A stretch of 64,000 nt of DNA from contig CAIUOG010000118.1 of the NCBI GenBank assembly GCA_903900705.1, positions 1 to 64,000 of the forward strand, read 5' to 3'. Origin of the DNA: an uncultured Acidobacteriia bacterium. GTDB lineage: Bacteria > Acidobacteriota > Terriglobia > Bryobacterales > Bryobacteraceae. The translations under genes were made by a program, and so were the position numbers. How positions within the stretch are numbered: the first letter of the stretch is position 1; each line of letters opens with the position of its first letter. This document shows positions 27,943 through 37,768 of this stretch, piece by piece. Below the pieces are notes generated by a model. The model did not search any database. It was not told the DNA's origin and saw only the letters and a program-made list of their open reading frames with translations.

Positions 27943-28473
27943 ATGCTCCAGACAATCACAATCCTTCTTGAGAACAAGCCGGGCGCGCTGCTGCGCGTCA
28001 CGGGTGTCCTTTCGGCCCGCGGCTACAATATCGAAACGCTGACGGTGGCGAAGACGCTTGACCCGGAGCTCTCCCGCATGACCATTACGGTCGACGTGGA
28101 AGACCGCCTGCGCGGCCAGGTGGTCAAGCAGATGAACAAGCTCATCAACGTTCTGCAGGCGACAGACCTGACGGACGCGCCGGCCGTCATCCGGGAAATG
28201 GTTCTGCTCCGCGTGCGCTGCACCCAGGAATCGCGGCAGGCGGTTCTGAAGGAAGCGGAAATCTTCCACGCGCGTGTGATTGAGTCATCCACGGAAGGCT
28301 TCGCCATTGAGGCGACGGGCGATCCGGAAAAGCTGGATGAATTCATTGACGTGATGCGCAGCTATGGCGAAAGTGAAGTGGTCCGCTCCGGCGGCGTCGC
28401 CATGTCCCTCGAAACCAAGAAACTTCGCCTGCAGCCACCGGTTCCGGCAGCAGTCATTCCACAAGCCAGCTAA
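27943..28473 (+). CDS. ilvN: Acetolactate synthase, regulatory (small) subunit
   Basis: A 176-residue partner of IlvB that binds valine for feedback inhibition and stimulates catalysis. The N-terminal ACT domain ([36 protein letters not shown]) is textbook, and the C-terminal half has the IlvH/IlvN second domain ([29 protein letters not shown]). ATG at 27943, 11 bases after the ilvB stop. The protein is a little longer than average at the C-terminus ([14 protein letters not shown]). Confidence 0.95.
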   Translation: MLQTITILLENKPGALLRVTGVLSARGYNIETLTVAKTLDPELSRMTITVDVEDRLRGQVVKQMNKLINVLQATDLTDAPAVIREMVLLRVRCTQESRQAVLKEAEIFHARVIESSTEGFAIEATGDPEKLDEFIDVMRSYGESEVVRSGGVAMSLETKKLRLQPPVPAAVIPQAS

Positions 28474-28481
28474 GGACTTTC

Positions 28482-29510
28482 ATGAAACGCTACTACGAAA
28501 AGGACGGCAACGTCGCCCCGCTGAAGGGGAAGAAAATTGCAATCATCGGTTACGGCAGCCAGGGCCATGCGCATGCGCTGAACCTGCGGGATTCGGGTCT
28601 GGACGTCGTCGTCGGCCTGCCCGCCGGCAGCAAGAGCCGCGCCAAGGCACAGACCGCCGGCCTGACGGTTCTCGACACGGCCGAAGCCGCCAGGGTTGCC
28701 GACATCATGATGATCCTGGTGCCGGATCACATTCAGGGACCGCTCTATGAGAGCGAGATCGCGCCGAACCTGACCCCCGGCAAGACCCTGATGTTCGCGC
28801 ACGGCTTCAGCATCCACTTCGGCGCCATCAAGGCTCCCGAAGGTGTGGACGTCTCGATGGTTGCGCCGAAGGCTCCGGGCCACCGCGTCCGCGAAGTCTT
28901 CACCGAAGGTTCGGGCGTGCCGGCACTGGTTGCCGTCGCTCAGGACGCTTCCGGCCATGCGCTCGAAAACGCGCTCGCCTATGCCACGGGCATCGGTTCC
29001 ATGCGCGCCGGCGTGATTGAGACCAGCTTCCGCGAAGAGACCGAAAGCGACCTCTTCGGCGAACAGGCTGTGCTCTGCGGCGGCACCGCCGAACTGATCC
29101 GGGCGGGCTTCCAGACCCTGGTGGATGCCGGTTATGCTCCGGAAATCGCCTACTTCGAATGCCTGCACGAACTGAAGCTGATTGTCGATCTCATCTATGA
29201 GGGCGGCCTCAACTACATGCGTTTCTCGGTTTCCGATACCGCGGAATATGGCGATTACGTGAGCGGTCCCCGCGTGATTACCGATGCGACCCGCGCGGAA
29301 ATGAAGAAGATTCTGGCCGAAATTCAGTCCGGCGAATTCGCCCGCAACTGGATCGCGGAAAACAAGGCCGGCCGTCACAAGTTCCTGCACATGCGCGAAT
29401 CGCAGCATGGTCAGCTGATTGAGACGGTGGGCGCGGAACTCCGCTCCATGATGACCTTCCTCAAGAAGAAGAAAGAAGACGGGATCCCGCAGGAAACCGC
29501 GACCGCCTAA
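28482..29510 (+). CDS. ilvC: Ketol-acid reductoisomerase (NADP+)
   Basis: A 342-residue class I enzyme performing Mg-dependent alkyl migration and NADPH-dependent reduction in valine and isoleucine synthesis. Nucleotide-binding [17 protein letters not shown], then [15 protein letters not shown] and the metal-ligand stretch [17 protein letters not shown]-terminal knotted domain with [19 protein letters not shown] and [14 protein letters not shown]-like (here [14 protein letters not shown]). It begins eight bases after ilvN. Length and motifs are standard. Confidence 0.97.
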   Translation: MKRYYEKDGNVAPLKGKKIAIIGYGSQGHAHALNLRDSGLDVVVGLPAGSKSRAKAQTAGLTVLDTAEAARVADIMMILVPDHIQGPLYESEIAPNLTPGKTLMFAHGFSIHFGAIKAPEGVDVSMVAPKAPGHRVREVFTEGSGVPALVAVAQDASGHALENALAYATGIGSMRAGVIETSFREETESDLFGEQAVLCGGTAELIRAGFQTLVDAGYAPEIAYFECLHELKLIVDLIYEGGLNYMRFSVSDTAEYGDYVSGPRVITDATRAEMKKILAEIQSGEFARNWIAENKAGRHKFLHMRESQHGQLIETVGAELRSMMTFLKKKKEDGIPQETATA

Positions 29511-29524
29511 AAAAGACCAAAACC

Positions 29525-31135
29525 ATGCGCATTCATACGTTCGATACCACTCTCCGCGACGGCACGCAGGGCGAAGCCGTTTCCTTCTCGGTGGAGGACA
29601 AAATCCTCATTACCCAGAAACTGGACGAGCTGGGTATTGACTACATTGAAGGCGGATGGCCCGGTTCCAATCCGAAGGACAAGGAATTCTTCGCGAGGTC
29701 GAAAGACCTGAAGCTGAAGCACGCAAAGCTGGTGGCGTTCGGGTCCACGCGCTTCGCGAAGAATCCTGTCCATGAGGATCGTAATGTCCGTGAGCTGGTC
29801 GACGCCGGTACGCCGGTGGTGGCCATCTTCGGCAAGACCTGGGATATGCATGTCCACCGAGCGCTGGGCATCAGTCTCGAAGAGAATCTGTTACTGATTT
29901 CTGAAACCGTCGCGTATCTGAAGGAACACGGCAAGGAAGTGATTTACGATGCCGAACATTTCTTCGATGGCTACATCCACAATCGCGAATACGCGCTGCA
30001 GACGCTGGCCGCGGCGAAGAATGCCGGGGCGGACGTGCTCTGCCTGTGTGACACCAACGGCGGCACGCTGACGGAATTCCTGAACGACATTGTGGCCGAC
30101 GTGCGCTCGAAGTTTGCGGGCGAGATCGGCATCCACGTTCACAATGATTCCGATGTCGCCGTGGCGAATACGCTGGCCGCGGTGAAGCAGGGCGCGACGC
30201 ATGTGCAGGGCTGCATGAATGGCTACGGCGAGCGCTGCGGCAATGCGAACCTTTCGAGCGTGATCGCCAATCTGGAACTGAAGCTGGGGTATGAGACGAT
30301 TGGCCCCGATAAGCTGCAGGGTCTGAGGTCCGTCTGCCGGTTCATTGCGGAGCTGGCGAACCTGCAGATCCCGCGCGGCCAGGCCTATGTGGGCCAGAGC
30401 GCCTTTGCGCACAAGGGCGGCATTCACGTCAGCGCCGTATTGAAAGATTCAAAGACCTACGAGCACGTCGCGCCGGAACTGGTGGGCAACCGGCAGCGCG
30501 TATTAGTCAGCGACCTTTCGGGCCGCAGCAATGTCGACTATATGTTGCGCGATTTCGAAGACCTGGCCGGGCGGCTGGATAACGACGCGCGCCGCGCACT
30601 GGTGGACCGCGTGAAGCAGGCCGAGTATGACGGCTATGACCTCGAAGCGGCCGATGGCACGTTCGAACTCTTCATCCGGCAGGCGCTGTATCCCGGCGTG
30701 CAGTTCTTCGACGTGCAGGGCTACGAAGTGATGATCGTGGGTGGGCGCGCGAAATCCACGCGCGCTACGGCGACGGTGAGCATCGGGACGCGCAGTGGAG
30801 ACAATATCGAAACCGCGCACGGGCATGGTCCGGTGAATGCGCTCGATACCTGCCTGCGAAAGTGCCTCGCGGCGCTGCCCGGCATCAACGACGTCCGGCT
30901 GACAGACTACAAGGTGCGTATCCTCGATTCGAAGAAGGGCACGGCGGCCAAGACACGCGTATTGGTGGAGTGGAGCGACAACCAGCGCAGCTGGTCGACC
31001 GTCGGCGTTTCCGAAGACGTGATCGAAGCCAGCTGGGAAGCGCTGGTGAGCGCCCTGCAACTGGAACTGATGCGGCTGCTCGAAACCGAAGCCAGCACTG
31101 ATAAAGTGGTCGCAGATTACTGCTGGACCGCCTAA
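29525..31135 (+). CDS. cimA: (R)-citramalate synthase
   Basis: A 536-residue member of the isopropylmalate synthase-like family that condenses acetyl-CoA and pyruvate to citramalate, the first step of a threonine-independent route to 2-oxobutyrate and isoleucine. Motifs: FDTTLRDGTQGEAVSFS at the N-terminus, metal ligands in GIHVHNDSDVAVANTLAAV and the GYGERCGNANL signature typical of the CimA branch rather than LeuA or homocitrate synthases; the LeuA dimer regulatory domain covers about 395-525. Fourteen bases after ilvC, so isoleucine precursor supply is built into the ilv operon. Confidence 0.92.
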   Translation: MRIHTFDTTLRDGTQGEAVSFSVEDKILITQKLDELGIDYIEGGWPGSNPKDKEFFARSKDLKLKHAKLVAFGSTRFAKNPVHEDRNVRELVDAGTPVVAIFGKTWDMHVHRALGISLEENLLLISETVAYLKEHGKEVIYDAEHFFDGYIHNREYALQTLAAAKNAGADVLCLCDTNGGTLTEFLNDIVADVRSKFAGEIGIHVHNDSDVAVANTLAAVKQGATHVQGCMNGYGERCGNANLSSVIANLELKLGYETIGPDKLQGLRSVCRFIAELANLQIPRGQAYVGQSAFAHKGGIHVSAVLKDSKTYEHVAPELVGNRQRVLVSDLSGRSNVDYMLRDFEDLAGRLDNDARRALVDRVKQAEYDGYDLEAADGTFELFIRQALYPGVQFFDVQGYEVMIVGGRAKSTRATATVSIGTRSGDNIETAHGHGPVNALDTCLRKCLAALPGINDVRLTDYKVRILDSKKGTAAKTRVLVEWSDNQRSWSTVGVSEDVIEASWEALVSALQLELMRLLETEASTDKVVADYCWTA

Positions 31136-32245
31136 ATGAAAAACCTGCTGCTGACTCTGCTGCTCGCCGTGCAATGTACAGCGGGCGTGACCTCCATTCG
31201 CGTGCCGAACGGCGGCATTCAGCCGCAGCTGGTGGAGCGGGACGGCGTGATCCATCTGCTCTATTTTTCGGGCGATCCGGCGAACGGCAGCTTGTTCTAT
31301 ACCCGAAGCGCTGATTATGGGCAGACCTTCTCGAAACCACTGCCGGTGAATGATGCCGATTCGGGCGCCATGGCGGTCGGCAATATCCGAGGCGCGCAGC
31401 TGGCGGTCGGCAAGGGCGGGCGGGTGCATGTGGCGTGGAACGGCGTGGCTCCTGTGGGCGCGCTACCCATGTATTACACGCGGCTGAATGACGCGGGGCG
31501 TGCGTTTGAGAAGCCCCGCAACGTCATCGGCAAGGCCTTCGGACTGGATGGCGGCGGCACGCTGGCGGCGGACCCCGCGGGCAATGTCTTTGTGTTCTGG
31601 CATGCGCCGATTCCGGGGCAGAAGGGTGAACAGAACCGGCGCGTGTGGATGGCGAAATCGGTCAATGAAGGTCGGGATTTTGAGCCGGAGCGCATGGCTT
31701 TTGAAAATCCGGTGGGGGCGTGTGGCTGCTGTGGCATGAAGGCCTGGGCGGATGCCTCAGGCGTTTACGTGCTGTTCCGTTCCGCTGACCAGATTGTGAA
31801 TCGCGACATCTGGCTGCTGCGTTCCACTGACCAGGGCAAGACTTTTGCGGGCGCGAATGTTTCGCACTGGAACATCGGGGCCTGCGTGATGAGCTCGGAA
31901 TTCTTTGCGGGCTCCGGCAACGGCATTCTGGCGGCATGGGAGACAGAAAAGCAGACCTGGTTTGCGCAGGTGGATCCCGCCACCGGCAAGGTTTCTGAAG
32001 CCATTGCCGCGCCCGGCACGCCCGCGAACCGCAAGTTTCCCGTGTTGGCCACCAACCGGCGCGGCGAGACCCTGTTCGCCTGGACCGAGGGAATGGCCTG
32101 GAAGAAGCCGGGCACCATCGGCTGGCAGATTTACGGGAACGGCGGCAAGCCGGAAGGCGCGGCCGGAACTGCCGATGGTGTGCCCGTCTGGAGCTTCATC
32201 GCGGCATTCGCGAAGCCGGACGGCAATTTCGTCGTAGTCTATTAG
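31136..32245 (+). CDS. Exported BNR/sialidase-like beta-propeller protein
   Basis: A 369-residue protein with a signal peptide (MKNLLLTLLLAVQCTAG) and repeated Asp-box-like turns (SADYGQTF, SVNEGRDF, STDQGKTF), the six-bladed sialidase-type fold. A cysteine cluster VGACGCCGMKAW in the middle is notable and recurs, as far as I recall, in exported propellers of this phylum. Its ATG directly follows the cimA stop (TAAATG), so it rides on the ilv operon, though no role in amino-acid synthesis is suggested. Sialidase catalytic residues could not be assigned. Confidence 0.8.
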   Translation: MKNLLLTLLLAVQCTAGVTSIRVPNGGIQPQLVERDGVIHLLYFSGDPANGSLFYTRSADYGQTFSKPLPVNDADSGAMAVGNIRGAQLAVGKGGRVHVAWNGVAPVGALPMYYTRLNDAGRAFEKPRNVIGKAFGLDGGGTLAADPAGNVFVFWHAPIPGQKGEQNRRVWMAKSVNEGRDFEPERMAFENPVGACGCCGMKAWADASGVYVLFRSADQIVNRDIWLLRSTDQGKTFAGANVSHWNIGACVMSSEFFAGSGNGILAAWETEKQTWFAQVDPATGKVSEAIAAPGTPANRKFPVLATNRRGETLFAWTEGMAWKKPGTIGWQIYGNGGKPEGAAGTADGVPVWSFIAAFAKPDGNFVVVY

Positions 32246-32248
32246 GAA

Positions 32249-33568
32249 GTGCAAACCAGCGTTTTCGATCTCTTCAAGATCGGTGTAGGCCCCTCCAGTT
32301 CGCATACGGTGGGGCCGATGCGCGCGGCGCTCGATTTCGTTCAGGGGCTGGCCTCCGGCCCCATCGATTCCATCAAAGCCGAACTCTATGGCTCCCTCGC
32401 GCTGACGGGCAAGGGGCACGCCACCGATTCCGCGATTCTGCTGGGCCTTTCCGGAGAATCGCCCGCCGACCTGGACCCTGACACCATTGCCCCGAAGCTG
32501 GCGGCCATCCGGGAATCGAAGTCGATTACGCTGCCGGGCGGACGGCGCGTTGCGTTCGACGAGACTCGCGATCTCATCTTTCACCGTGACATGGTGCTGC
32601 CGGGGCATCCCAACGCCATGCGGTTCACGGCTGGTACCCGGGCGGCTGTCTATTACTCCATTGGCGGCGGCTTCATTTTGAAGGAAGGGCAAAGCGCCGC
32701 TTCGCAGAACCGCGCGCCGGTGCCGTACCCGTTCCAGTCCGGCGCGGAGATGCTGGCGCACCATGTTCCGATCTGGCGGCTGATGCTGGAAAACGAGAAG
32801 GCCTGGCACACGGAAGACGAAGTGCGCGCGCATCTCACGCGTGTCTGGCAGGTGATGGAAGAATGCGTGAGGCGCGGATTACGGACCGAGGGCATTCTGC
32901 CCGGGGGGTTGAACGTCCGACGGCGCGCGCCACGACTTTATTGCCGTCTCACGGAGAAGGGCTCCTCCGATCCTCTCGCCGTGATGGACTGGGTCAACGT
33001 CTTCGCGATGGCGGTGAATGAGGAAAACGCGGCGGGAGGGCGTGTGGTGACCGCGCCGACCAATGGCGCGGCGGGCATTATTCCCGCCGTGGGGCATTAC
33101 TATCTGCGCTGGCAGCGCGGCGCTTCGGCGGAGGGCATTGCGCGCTACCTGCTGGCGGCGGGTGCGATTGGCGTTCTCTACAAGGAAAACGCTTCGATTT
33201 CCGGTGCGGAAGTGGGTTGTCAGGGAGAGGTCGGCGTGGCCTGTTCCATGGCGGCGGCGGGTCTGGTGGCGGCTCTGGAAGGCACGAACGAACAGATTGA
33301 GCATGCGGCCGAGATCGGCATGGAACACAATCTGGGCATGACGTGTGACCCGATTGGCGGGCTGGTTCAGATCCCGTGCATTGAACGCAACGCCATCGGC
33401 GCGGTGAAGGCGATCAACGCCTGCCGGATGGCGATGCAGGAGACCGGTGGGCATAAGGTGCAACTGGATCAGGTGATTAAGACGATGTATCAGACGGGGC
33501 TCGACATGCAGAGCCGCTATAAAGAGACTTCGCTTGCGGGGCTGGCCGTCAATGCCGTTGAATGTTAA
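32249..33568 (+). CDS. sdaA: L-serine ammonia-lyase (single-chain, iron-sulfur)
   Basis: A 439-residue enzyme deaminating L-serine to pyruvate. The N-terminal beta domain begins [21 protein letters not shown] and the C-terminal alpha domain carries [22 protein letters not shown] and the [4Fe-4S] cysteines ([36 protein letters not shown]). Start is GTG at 32249, three bases after the BNR gene stop; GGAAGTG leaves little room for a ribosome binding site, hinting at coupling. The product pyruvate feeds both acetolactate and citramalate synthases upstream, which may explain its position. Confidence 0.95.
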   Translation: MQTSVFDLFKIGVGPSSSHTVGPMRAALDFVQGLASGPIDSIKAELYGSLALTGKGHATDSAILLGLSGESPADLDPDTIAPKLAAIRESKSITLPGGRRVAFDETRDLIFHRDMVLPGHPNAMRFTAGTRAAVYYSIGGGFILKEGQSAASQNRAPVPYPFQSGAEMLAHHVPIWRLMLENEKAWHTEDEVRAHLTRVWQVMEECVRRGLRTEGILPGGLNVRRRAPRLYCRLTEKGSSDPLAVMDWVNVFAMAVNEENAAGGRVVTAPTNGAAGIIPAVGHYYLRWQRGASAEGIARYLLAAGAIGVLYKENASISGAEVGCQGEVGVACSMAAAGLVAALEGTNEQIEHAAEIGMEHNLGMTCDPIGGLVQIPCIERNAIGAVKAINACRMAMQETGGHKVQLDQVIKTMYQTGLDMQSRYKETSLAGLAVNAVEC

Positions 33569-34268
33569 CGCGGCGCGGGCCAAAGTGCGGGCTGCGAAAC
33601 GCGTGGCCGTGCTGACGGGCGCGGGTGTTTCCGCCGAGAGCGGCATCCCCACATTTCGGGGTAGCGGCGGCTTCTGGAGTCACCAGCGTTTTGAAGACCT
33701 GGCAACGCCGGAGGGCTTTGCGAAGGATCCCAAATTCGTCTGGGAATGGTACGAGGCACACCGCCGCAACATTGCAAAGGCGAAGCCCAATGCCGGGCAT
33801 TTGGCGCTGGCGGAACTGGAGGGCCGCGTCCGGTGGTTCACGCTGATCACGCAGAATGTGGACGGGCTGCATGACCTTGCGGGATCGCGGAACGTGGTGA
33901 AGCTGCACGGGGATATCTGGGTTGTTAGATGCACGGTGTGCGGCAGGGAGCGGACGGAACGCGCGGAGCTGACGGAACTGCCGCCGCGCTGCGCCTGTGG
34001 CGGCATGTTGCGTCCCGGCGTGGTGTGGTTCGGCGAGATGTTGCCGGAAGGCGCGATGGAAGCCGCGGCGGAGGCGGTGCGGGCCGCGGATGTGCTGATC
34101 GTGGCCGGCACTTCAGCGCAGGTGTATCCGGCGGCGGGACTGATTCCGCTTGCGGTGAGCGCGGGCGCGGTGGTGATTGAGATCAATCCGGAAGAGACGG
34201 ATTTCTCATCGGAGGTGACGCTTGCGTTGCGCGGGACTTCGGCGGTTGTGTTGCCGGAACTGGTGTGA
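33552..34268 (+). CDS. cobB: NAD-dependent protein deacylase (sirtuin, CobB/SIR2 class III-like)
   Basis: A 238-residue sirtuin: [28 protein letters not shown], catalytic His in KLHGD, a zinc set CTVCGRE...PRCACGG and the [12 protein letters not shown] strand. Class III enzymes carry a YxxR motif that binds succinyl or malonyl lysine; here the aligned stretch WYEAHRRN keeps Tyr67 but has His70 in place of Arg. ATG at 33552 overlaps the sdaA end by 17 bases; the open frame extends further back without conservation. It is convergent with the LacI regulator three bases away. Confidence 0.92.
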   Translation: MPLNVNAARAKVRAAKRVAVLTGAGVSAESGIPTFRGSGGFWSHQRFEDLATPEGFAKDPKFVWEWYEAHRRNIAKAKPNAGHLALAELEGRVRWFTLITQNVDGLHDLAGSRNVVKLHGDIWVVRCTVCGRERTERAELTELPPRCACGGMLRPGVVWFGEMLPEGAMEAAAEAVRAADVLIVAGTSAQVYPAAGLIPLAVSAGAVVIEINPEETDFSSEVTLALRGTSAVVLPELV

Positions 34269-34271
34269 GCT

Positions 34272-35294
34272 CTAACGCGGGATTCGCATGCTCGACTGGC
34301 GCACCACGAGGCGCGGTTCCAGCACCACGTTGCGGGGCTTCAGCGGCGTCTTCGATTCGATCATGCTCAGCGCGATCTTGGCCGCGCGCTCGCCGATGGC
34401 GATGCTGTTCTGGTCGATGGTGGTCAGCGGCACACGCAGGAAATCGGCATGTTTGATGTTGCCGGAGCCGATGAAGGCCACGTCTTCGGGAATGCGCAGA
34501 CCGGCGTCCAGCACGGCTTTCATGGCATTCACGGCGAACTGATCGTTGAAGCCGAACACGCCATCGGGCGGTTCCGGTAGTTTCAGCAGTTCTTTCATGG
34601 TGGCGTAGGCCGCGTCGTCCGTGGCGTCACCCGTTTCGTCATGGGGACGGATGTATTCCGGGCGCAGCGCGAGGCCATGTTTGGCAAGCGACTGCCGGTA
34701 GCCTTCCAGCCGTCCCAGCGCCGGACTCAGACCGGTGCCATACATGAACGCGATCCGGCGGCAGCCGCACTGGATCAGGTGTTCGGTTGCCATCATGCCG
34801 ACGGACTGATCGTCGACGCCGACGAAGTTTGCCGTCAGATCCGCCAACTGGCGGTCGATCAGGACGTACGGCACGTTCTGCTCTTCGATGCGCCGGAAGC
34901 TTTCCGAGGAAATCTGCGTGCTGGCGACGATAAGCGCGTCCACGCGGCGGGCGAGAAGTTGTTCGATTTCCTGTTGTTCGAGTTCCGGCTCTTCTTCGGA
35001 CGTGGACATCACCAGTCCGTAGCCCTTTTTCCGGAACACGTTTGTCAGACCTTTGGCGACTTCGCCGAAAAAGGAATGCAGCAAGCCTGGTACTACAAAG
35101 CCGACAATGAAAGACCGTCCGGTAACGAGTGCCCGCGCGGCGAGGTTTGGCCGGTAGTTCAGATCGCGCATTCGCTGCAGCACTTTGGCGCGCGTCTCTT
35201 CGCTGATGTCGTCGTGATTGCGAAGGGCTTTCGAGACGGTTACCACCGACACGCCCAACTCGCGCGCGATGTCTTTCATTCTGACTACGGCCAT
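34272..35294 (-). CDS. LacI family transcriptional regulator
   Basis: A 340-residue repressor. The N-terminal helix-turn-helix and hinge are clear (MKDIARELGVSVVTVSKALRNHDDISEETRAKVLQRMRDLNYRPNLAARAL), followed by the periplasmic-binding-protein-like effector domain (SFIVGFVVPGLLHSFFGEVAKGL, ALIVASTQIS, GVDDQSVGMMATEHLIQCGCRRIAFM, DVAFIGSGNIKHADFLRVPLTTIDQ). ATG at 35294; a second ATG at 35279 begins the helix-turn-helix itself. Only 20 bases separate it from the divergent beta-propeller gene, which it most likely controls. Effector probably a sugar; not determinable here. Confidence 0.92.
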   Translation of the reverse strand: MAVVRMKDIARELGVSVVTVSKALRNHDDISEETRAKVLQRMRDLNYRPNLAARALVTGRSFIVGFVVPGLLHSFFGEVAKGLTNVFRKKGYGLVMSTSEEEPELEQQEIEQLLARRVDALIVASTQISSESFRRIEEQNVPYVLIDRQLADLTANFVGVDDQSVGMMATEHLIQCGCRRIAFMYGTGLSPALGRLEGYRQSLAKHGLALRPEYIRPHDETGDATDDAAYATMKELLKLPEPPDGVFGFNDQFAVNAMKAVLDAGLRIPEDVAFIGSGNIKHADFLRVPLTTIDQNSIAIGERAAKIALSMIESKTPLKPRNVVLEPRLVVRQSSMRIPR

Positions 35295-35314
35295 GATGCT
35301 AAATTGTAGCCGAC

Positions 35315-36967
35315 ATGCGATTTTTTCTCGTTTCCGCAATTTGCCTCGCCTCCGTCGCCCTGGCCAACTGGCCGCAGGCGGCCGGCCCGAACGGCACCTG
35401 GATCGACGCCACGGCGAAGCCGCCCGTCAGCTGGAGCGTGGCGCGCAAGGAGAATATTCTCTGGCGCACACCCCTGCCGAATGGCGGGCAAAGCGGAATC
35501 GCCGTTTGGGGCGACCGTCTGTTCCTCACCACGTTCGAGCCCTATCAACCGGGCTCGCCGAAGTTCAGCAGCACGATTCTGGGTCATGCGGTGGATGCGA
35601 AGTCCGGCAAGATTCTGTGGACTGTGAAGCTGGAAGGAACGGTGAAAAGCCCCATGATGTACGCCTACAGCGACTCCACCTCGCCCACGCCCATCACCGA
35701 TGGCAGGTACGTCTGGTTTCTCAATTCCAGCGGTCAGATGGCCTGCTTCGATTTCAACGGCAAAGAAATCTGGCGGCACAACTACACGCCGTGGGGCGAG
35801 CCGTATCCGTTTAACAAGCAGCATGAGCCGATTCTGGTGGGCGACGTGATTCTGAACGTGGAACCGGCCGATGGCAATCCTGATGCAAAGAAGGGCTGGA
35901 ACTACCTGCGCGGCATCGATAAGCGCACCGGCAAGACCGTCTGGATTGCGGAGGACGGCACCACTACCTACACAACGTCCGTCGCCGGTCACACCAGAGA
36001 CGGCATTCCGGCGGTGATGACGGCGCGTGGCGGCTGGCATGATGTGCCGGAGCGCCCGGTCGGGCTGAGCCTGATCGACCTGCGCCCGGCGACGGCGGGC
36101 AAAACGCTGTGGCGCTACGTGGCCGATACGGATGCGGACGGCAAGCCGCTCGCGGTTCCGGGTTCGCTGGCCGCGCCCACCTGGCAGGCGCTTTACGTGA
36201 TGCACTGGGACCAGAAGTATGCGTACTGGTTTAAGCTCAATCCGGAAGAGTCCCACCTGGTGCTCGACAGCCAGACGGGTAAGCTGCTGCGGGAGCAGTC
36301 GCTCATCCGGAACGTGGATTACCGGCAGTGGGACCCGGCGGCGCAGAAGTACATCACAAACCTGAACGTGAATCTGCGGGAAATCCGGGACCTTGCGCCG
36401 CGCAACCAGATGAAGCCGAATGAGGTGATCCGGGTGATGCCGGCGTGGCATTGCAACATCGTCGTGAACGGCTATCACTACTTCCTCACCACCACGGCGC
36501 ACCGGCGGAACGGGCATGCTCCGGCGGGCAAGGCGGGGCCCTCACATTCGGTGGCGCGCGTGAATGTGGAAACCGGCAAGGTGGAATACCTGGAACTGCC
36601 GGTCACGGTGATTCGCAAACCGGGCGAGCCGGACCAGAAGGTTTACGGTGTGGCCGTCCGGACGAAGACGGAAGATTCGAAGGGCAATGATGTGGCGGCG
36701 GAAGACCGTTCGCGCACCGATGGGTGGGAGATTCCGGCATTCTGGGGCAGTCCGGTGGCGCTGGGCGGGAAGATCTATTTCACCACGATGCTGGGTGTGA
36801 CATACGTGATCGATTCCACGGCCAAAGTGCTGGACGAAAAGGCAATTCTGGCGATCAACGATCTGGGTCCTTCGGGCGAAACGTGGAGCCTGAACACCCC
36901 CAGCTACAGCAATGGCAGGCTTTATCACCGCAGTCTGAAGGAACTCGTCGCGATTGGAAAGAAGTAA
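35315..36967 (+). CDS. Exported PQQ-like (WD40/BamB-type) beta-propeller protein
   Basis: A 550-residue protein with a signal peptide ([17 protein letters not shown]) and several tryptophan-docking blade motifs: [85 protein letters not shown]. It resembles the outer-membrane-assembly-like or PQQ-binding-like propellers common in Acidobacteriota and Planctomycetota; PQQ dehydrogenase catalytic residues (disulfide, Asp, calcium ligands) were not recognised. Divergent from a LacI regulator. The 3' end overlaps the gluQ start by 14 bases. Confidence 0.85.
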   Translation: MRFFLVSAICLASVALANWPQAAGPNGTWIDATAKPPVSWSVARKENILWRTPLPNGGQSGIAVWGDRLFLTTFEPYQPGSPKFSSTILGHAVDAKSGKILWTVKLEGTVKSPMMYAYSDSTSPTPITDGRYVWFLNSSGQMACFDFNGKEIWRHNYTPWGEPYPFNKQHEPILVGDVILNVEPADGNPDAKKGWNYLRGIDKRTGKTVWIAEDGTTTYTTSVAGHTRDGIPAVMTARGGWHDVPERPVGLSLIDLRPATAGKTLWRYVADTDADGKPLAVPGSLAAPTWQALYVMHWDQKYAYWFKLNPEESHLVLDSQTGKLLREQSLIRNVDYRQWDPAAQKYITNLNVNLREIRDLAPRNQMKPNEVIRVMPAWHCNIVVNGYHYFLTTTAHRRNGHAPAGKAGPSHSVARVNVETGKVEYLELPVTVIRKPGEPDQKVYGVAVRTKTEDSKGNDVAAEDRSRTDGWEIPAFWGSPVALGGKIYFTTMLGVTYVIDSTAKVLDEKAILAINDLGPSGETWSLNTPSYSNGRLYHRSLKELVAIGKK

Positions 36968-37736
36968 GCAGTATGTAGGCCGCTTCGCCCCTTCGCCAAC
37001 CGGACCGCTGCACCTGGGTTCGCTGGTAACGGCTGTCGCGAGTTATCTGGATGCGAGGCGAAATGGTGGCAAGTGGCTGGTGCGGATGGAAGACGTGGAT
37101 CTTCCCCGCTGCGTGCCAGGCGCGGATATGGACATTCTGCGCACGCTCGAAGCGTTCGGCTTCGAGTGGGACGGCCCCGTGATGTACCAGACCGCGCGAA
37201 CGGAGGCTTATCAGGCGGAGCTCGATCGCCTGCGAGCCGCCGGGATGGCGTATCCATGCTCCTGTTCCAGGAAGGATGTTGGTGCGCCGGTCTATCCGGG
37301 AACGTGCAGGAATGGCGTGCGGGATCTGGCGAAGCCCGTCGCGTGGCGGGTGGTGGGCGGTGACGAGACGGATGACTTCGTGATCCGCCGTTCCGACGGC
37401 CTTTTCGCGTATCAGCTGGCGGTGGTGGTGGATGACGCGGCGCAGGGGGTGACCGACGTGGTGCGCGGAGCGGACCTGCTGGATTCCACTCCGCGCCAAA
37501 TGCGATTGCAAAAGCTGCTGGGCTATCCGGTTCCGCGCTACGTCCACATTCCGGTGGTGACCAACGCGGCGGGGGAGAAGCTGAGCAAACAGACTCTGGC
37601 CCCCGCGCTGAGGATGGACGACGCGGCGAATGAGCTGCGCGCGGCGCTCCGTGTCCTGGGCATCCGGCCGGACCGTTGCGCCACCACACCCCGGGAATTG
37701 CTGATGGCAAGCCAAATGCTGTTGTCATTACCTTGA
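36954..37736 (+). CDS. gluQ: Glutamyl-Q tRNA(Asp) synthetase
   Basis: A 260-residue truncated glutamyl-tRNA synthetase that glutamylates queuosine in tRNA-Asp. [19 protein letters not shown] is the HIGH-like motif, the zinc site is [20 protein letters not shown], and KLSKQ is the KMSKS-like loop; no anticodon-binding domain, as expected. The start is TTG at 36954, inside the end of the preceding gene, with AAGGA about ten bases upstream; no other start lies before the conserved motif. Its stop lies inside a 12-base tandem repeat (37729-37760). Confidence 0.93.
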   Translation: MERSKQYVGRFAPSPTGPLHLGSLVTAVASYLDARRNGGKWLVRMEDVDLPRCVPGADMDILRTLEAFGFEWDGPVMYQTARTEAYQAELDRLRAAGMAYPCSCSRKDVGAPVYPGTCRNGVRDLAKPVAWRVVGGDETDDFVIRRSDGLFAYQLAVVVDDAAQGVTDVVRGADLLDSTPRQMRLQKLLGYPVPRYVHIPVVTNAAGEKLSKQTLAPALRMDDAANELRAALRVLGIRPDRCATTPRELLMASQMLLSLP

Positions 37737-37760
37737 TCGCTACCTTGATCGCTACCTTGA
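37729..37760. repeat. 12-base tandem repeat, 2.7 copies, spanning the gluQ stop
   Basis: TACCTTGATCGC at 37729-37740 and 37741-37752, then TACCTTGA at 37753-37760. The first copy holds the gluQ stop TGA; the array fills the space up to the ATPase start at 37769. It looks like replication slippage. Confidence 0.85.
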
Positions 37761-37768
37761 AACGACGA

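Noticed and set aside
35315-36967. PQQ-dependent alcohol dehydrogenase
   Set aside because: Blade motifs are present but the vicinal Cys pair and catalytic Asp region were not found, so only a propeller protein is called.
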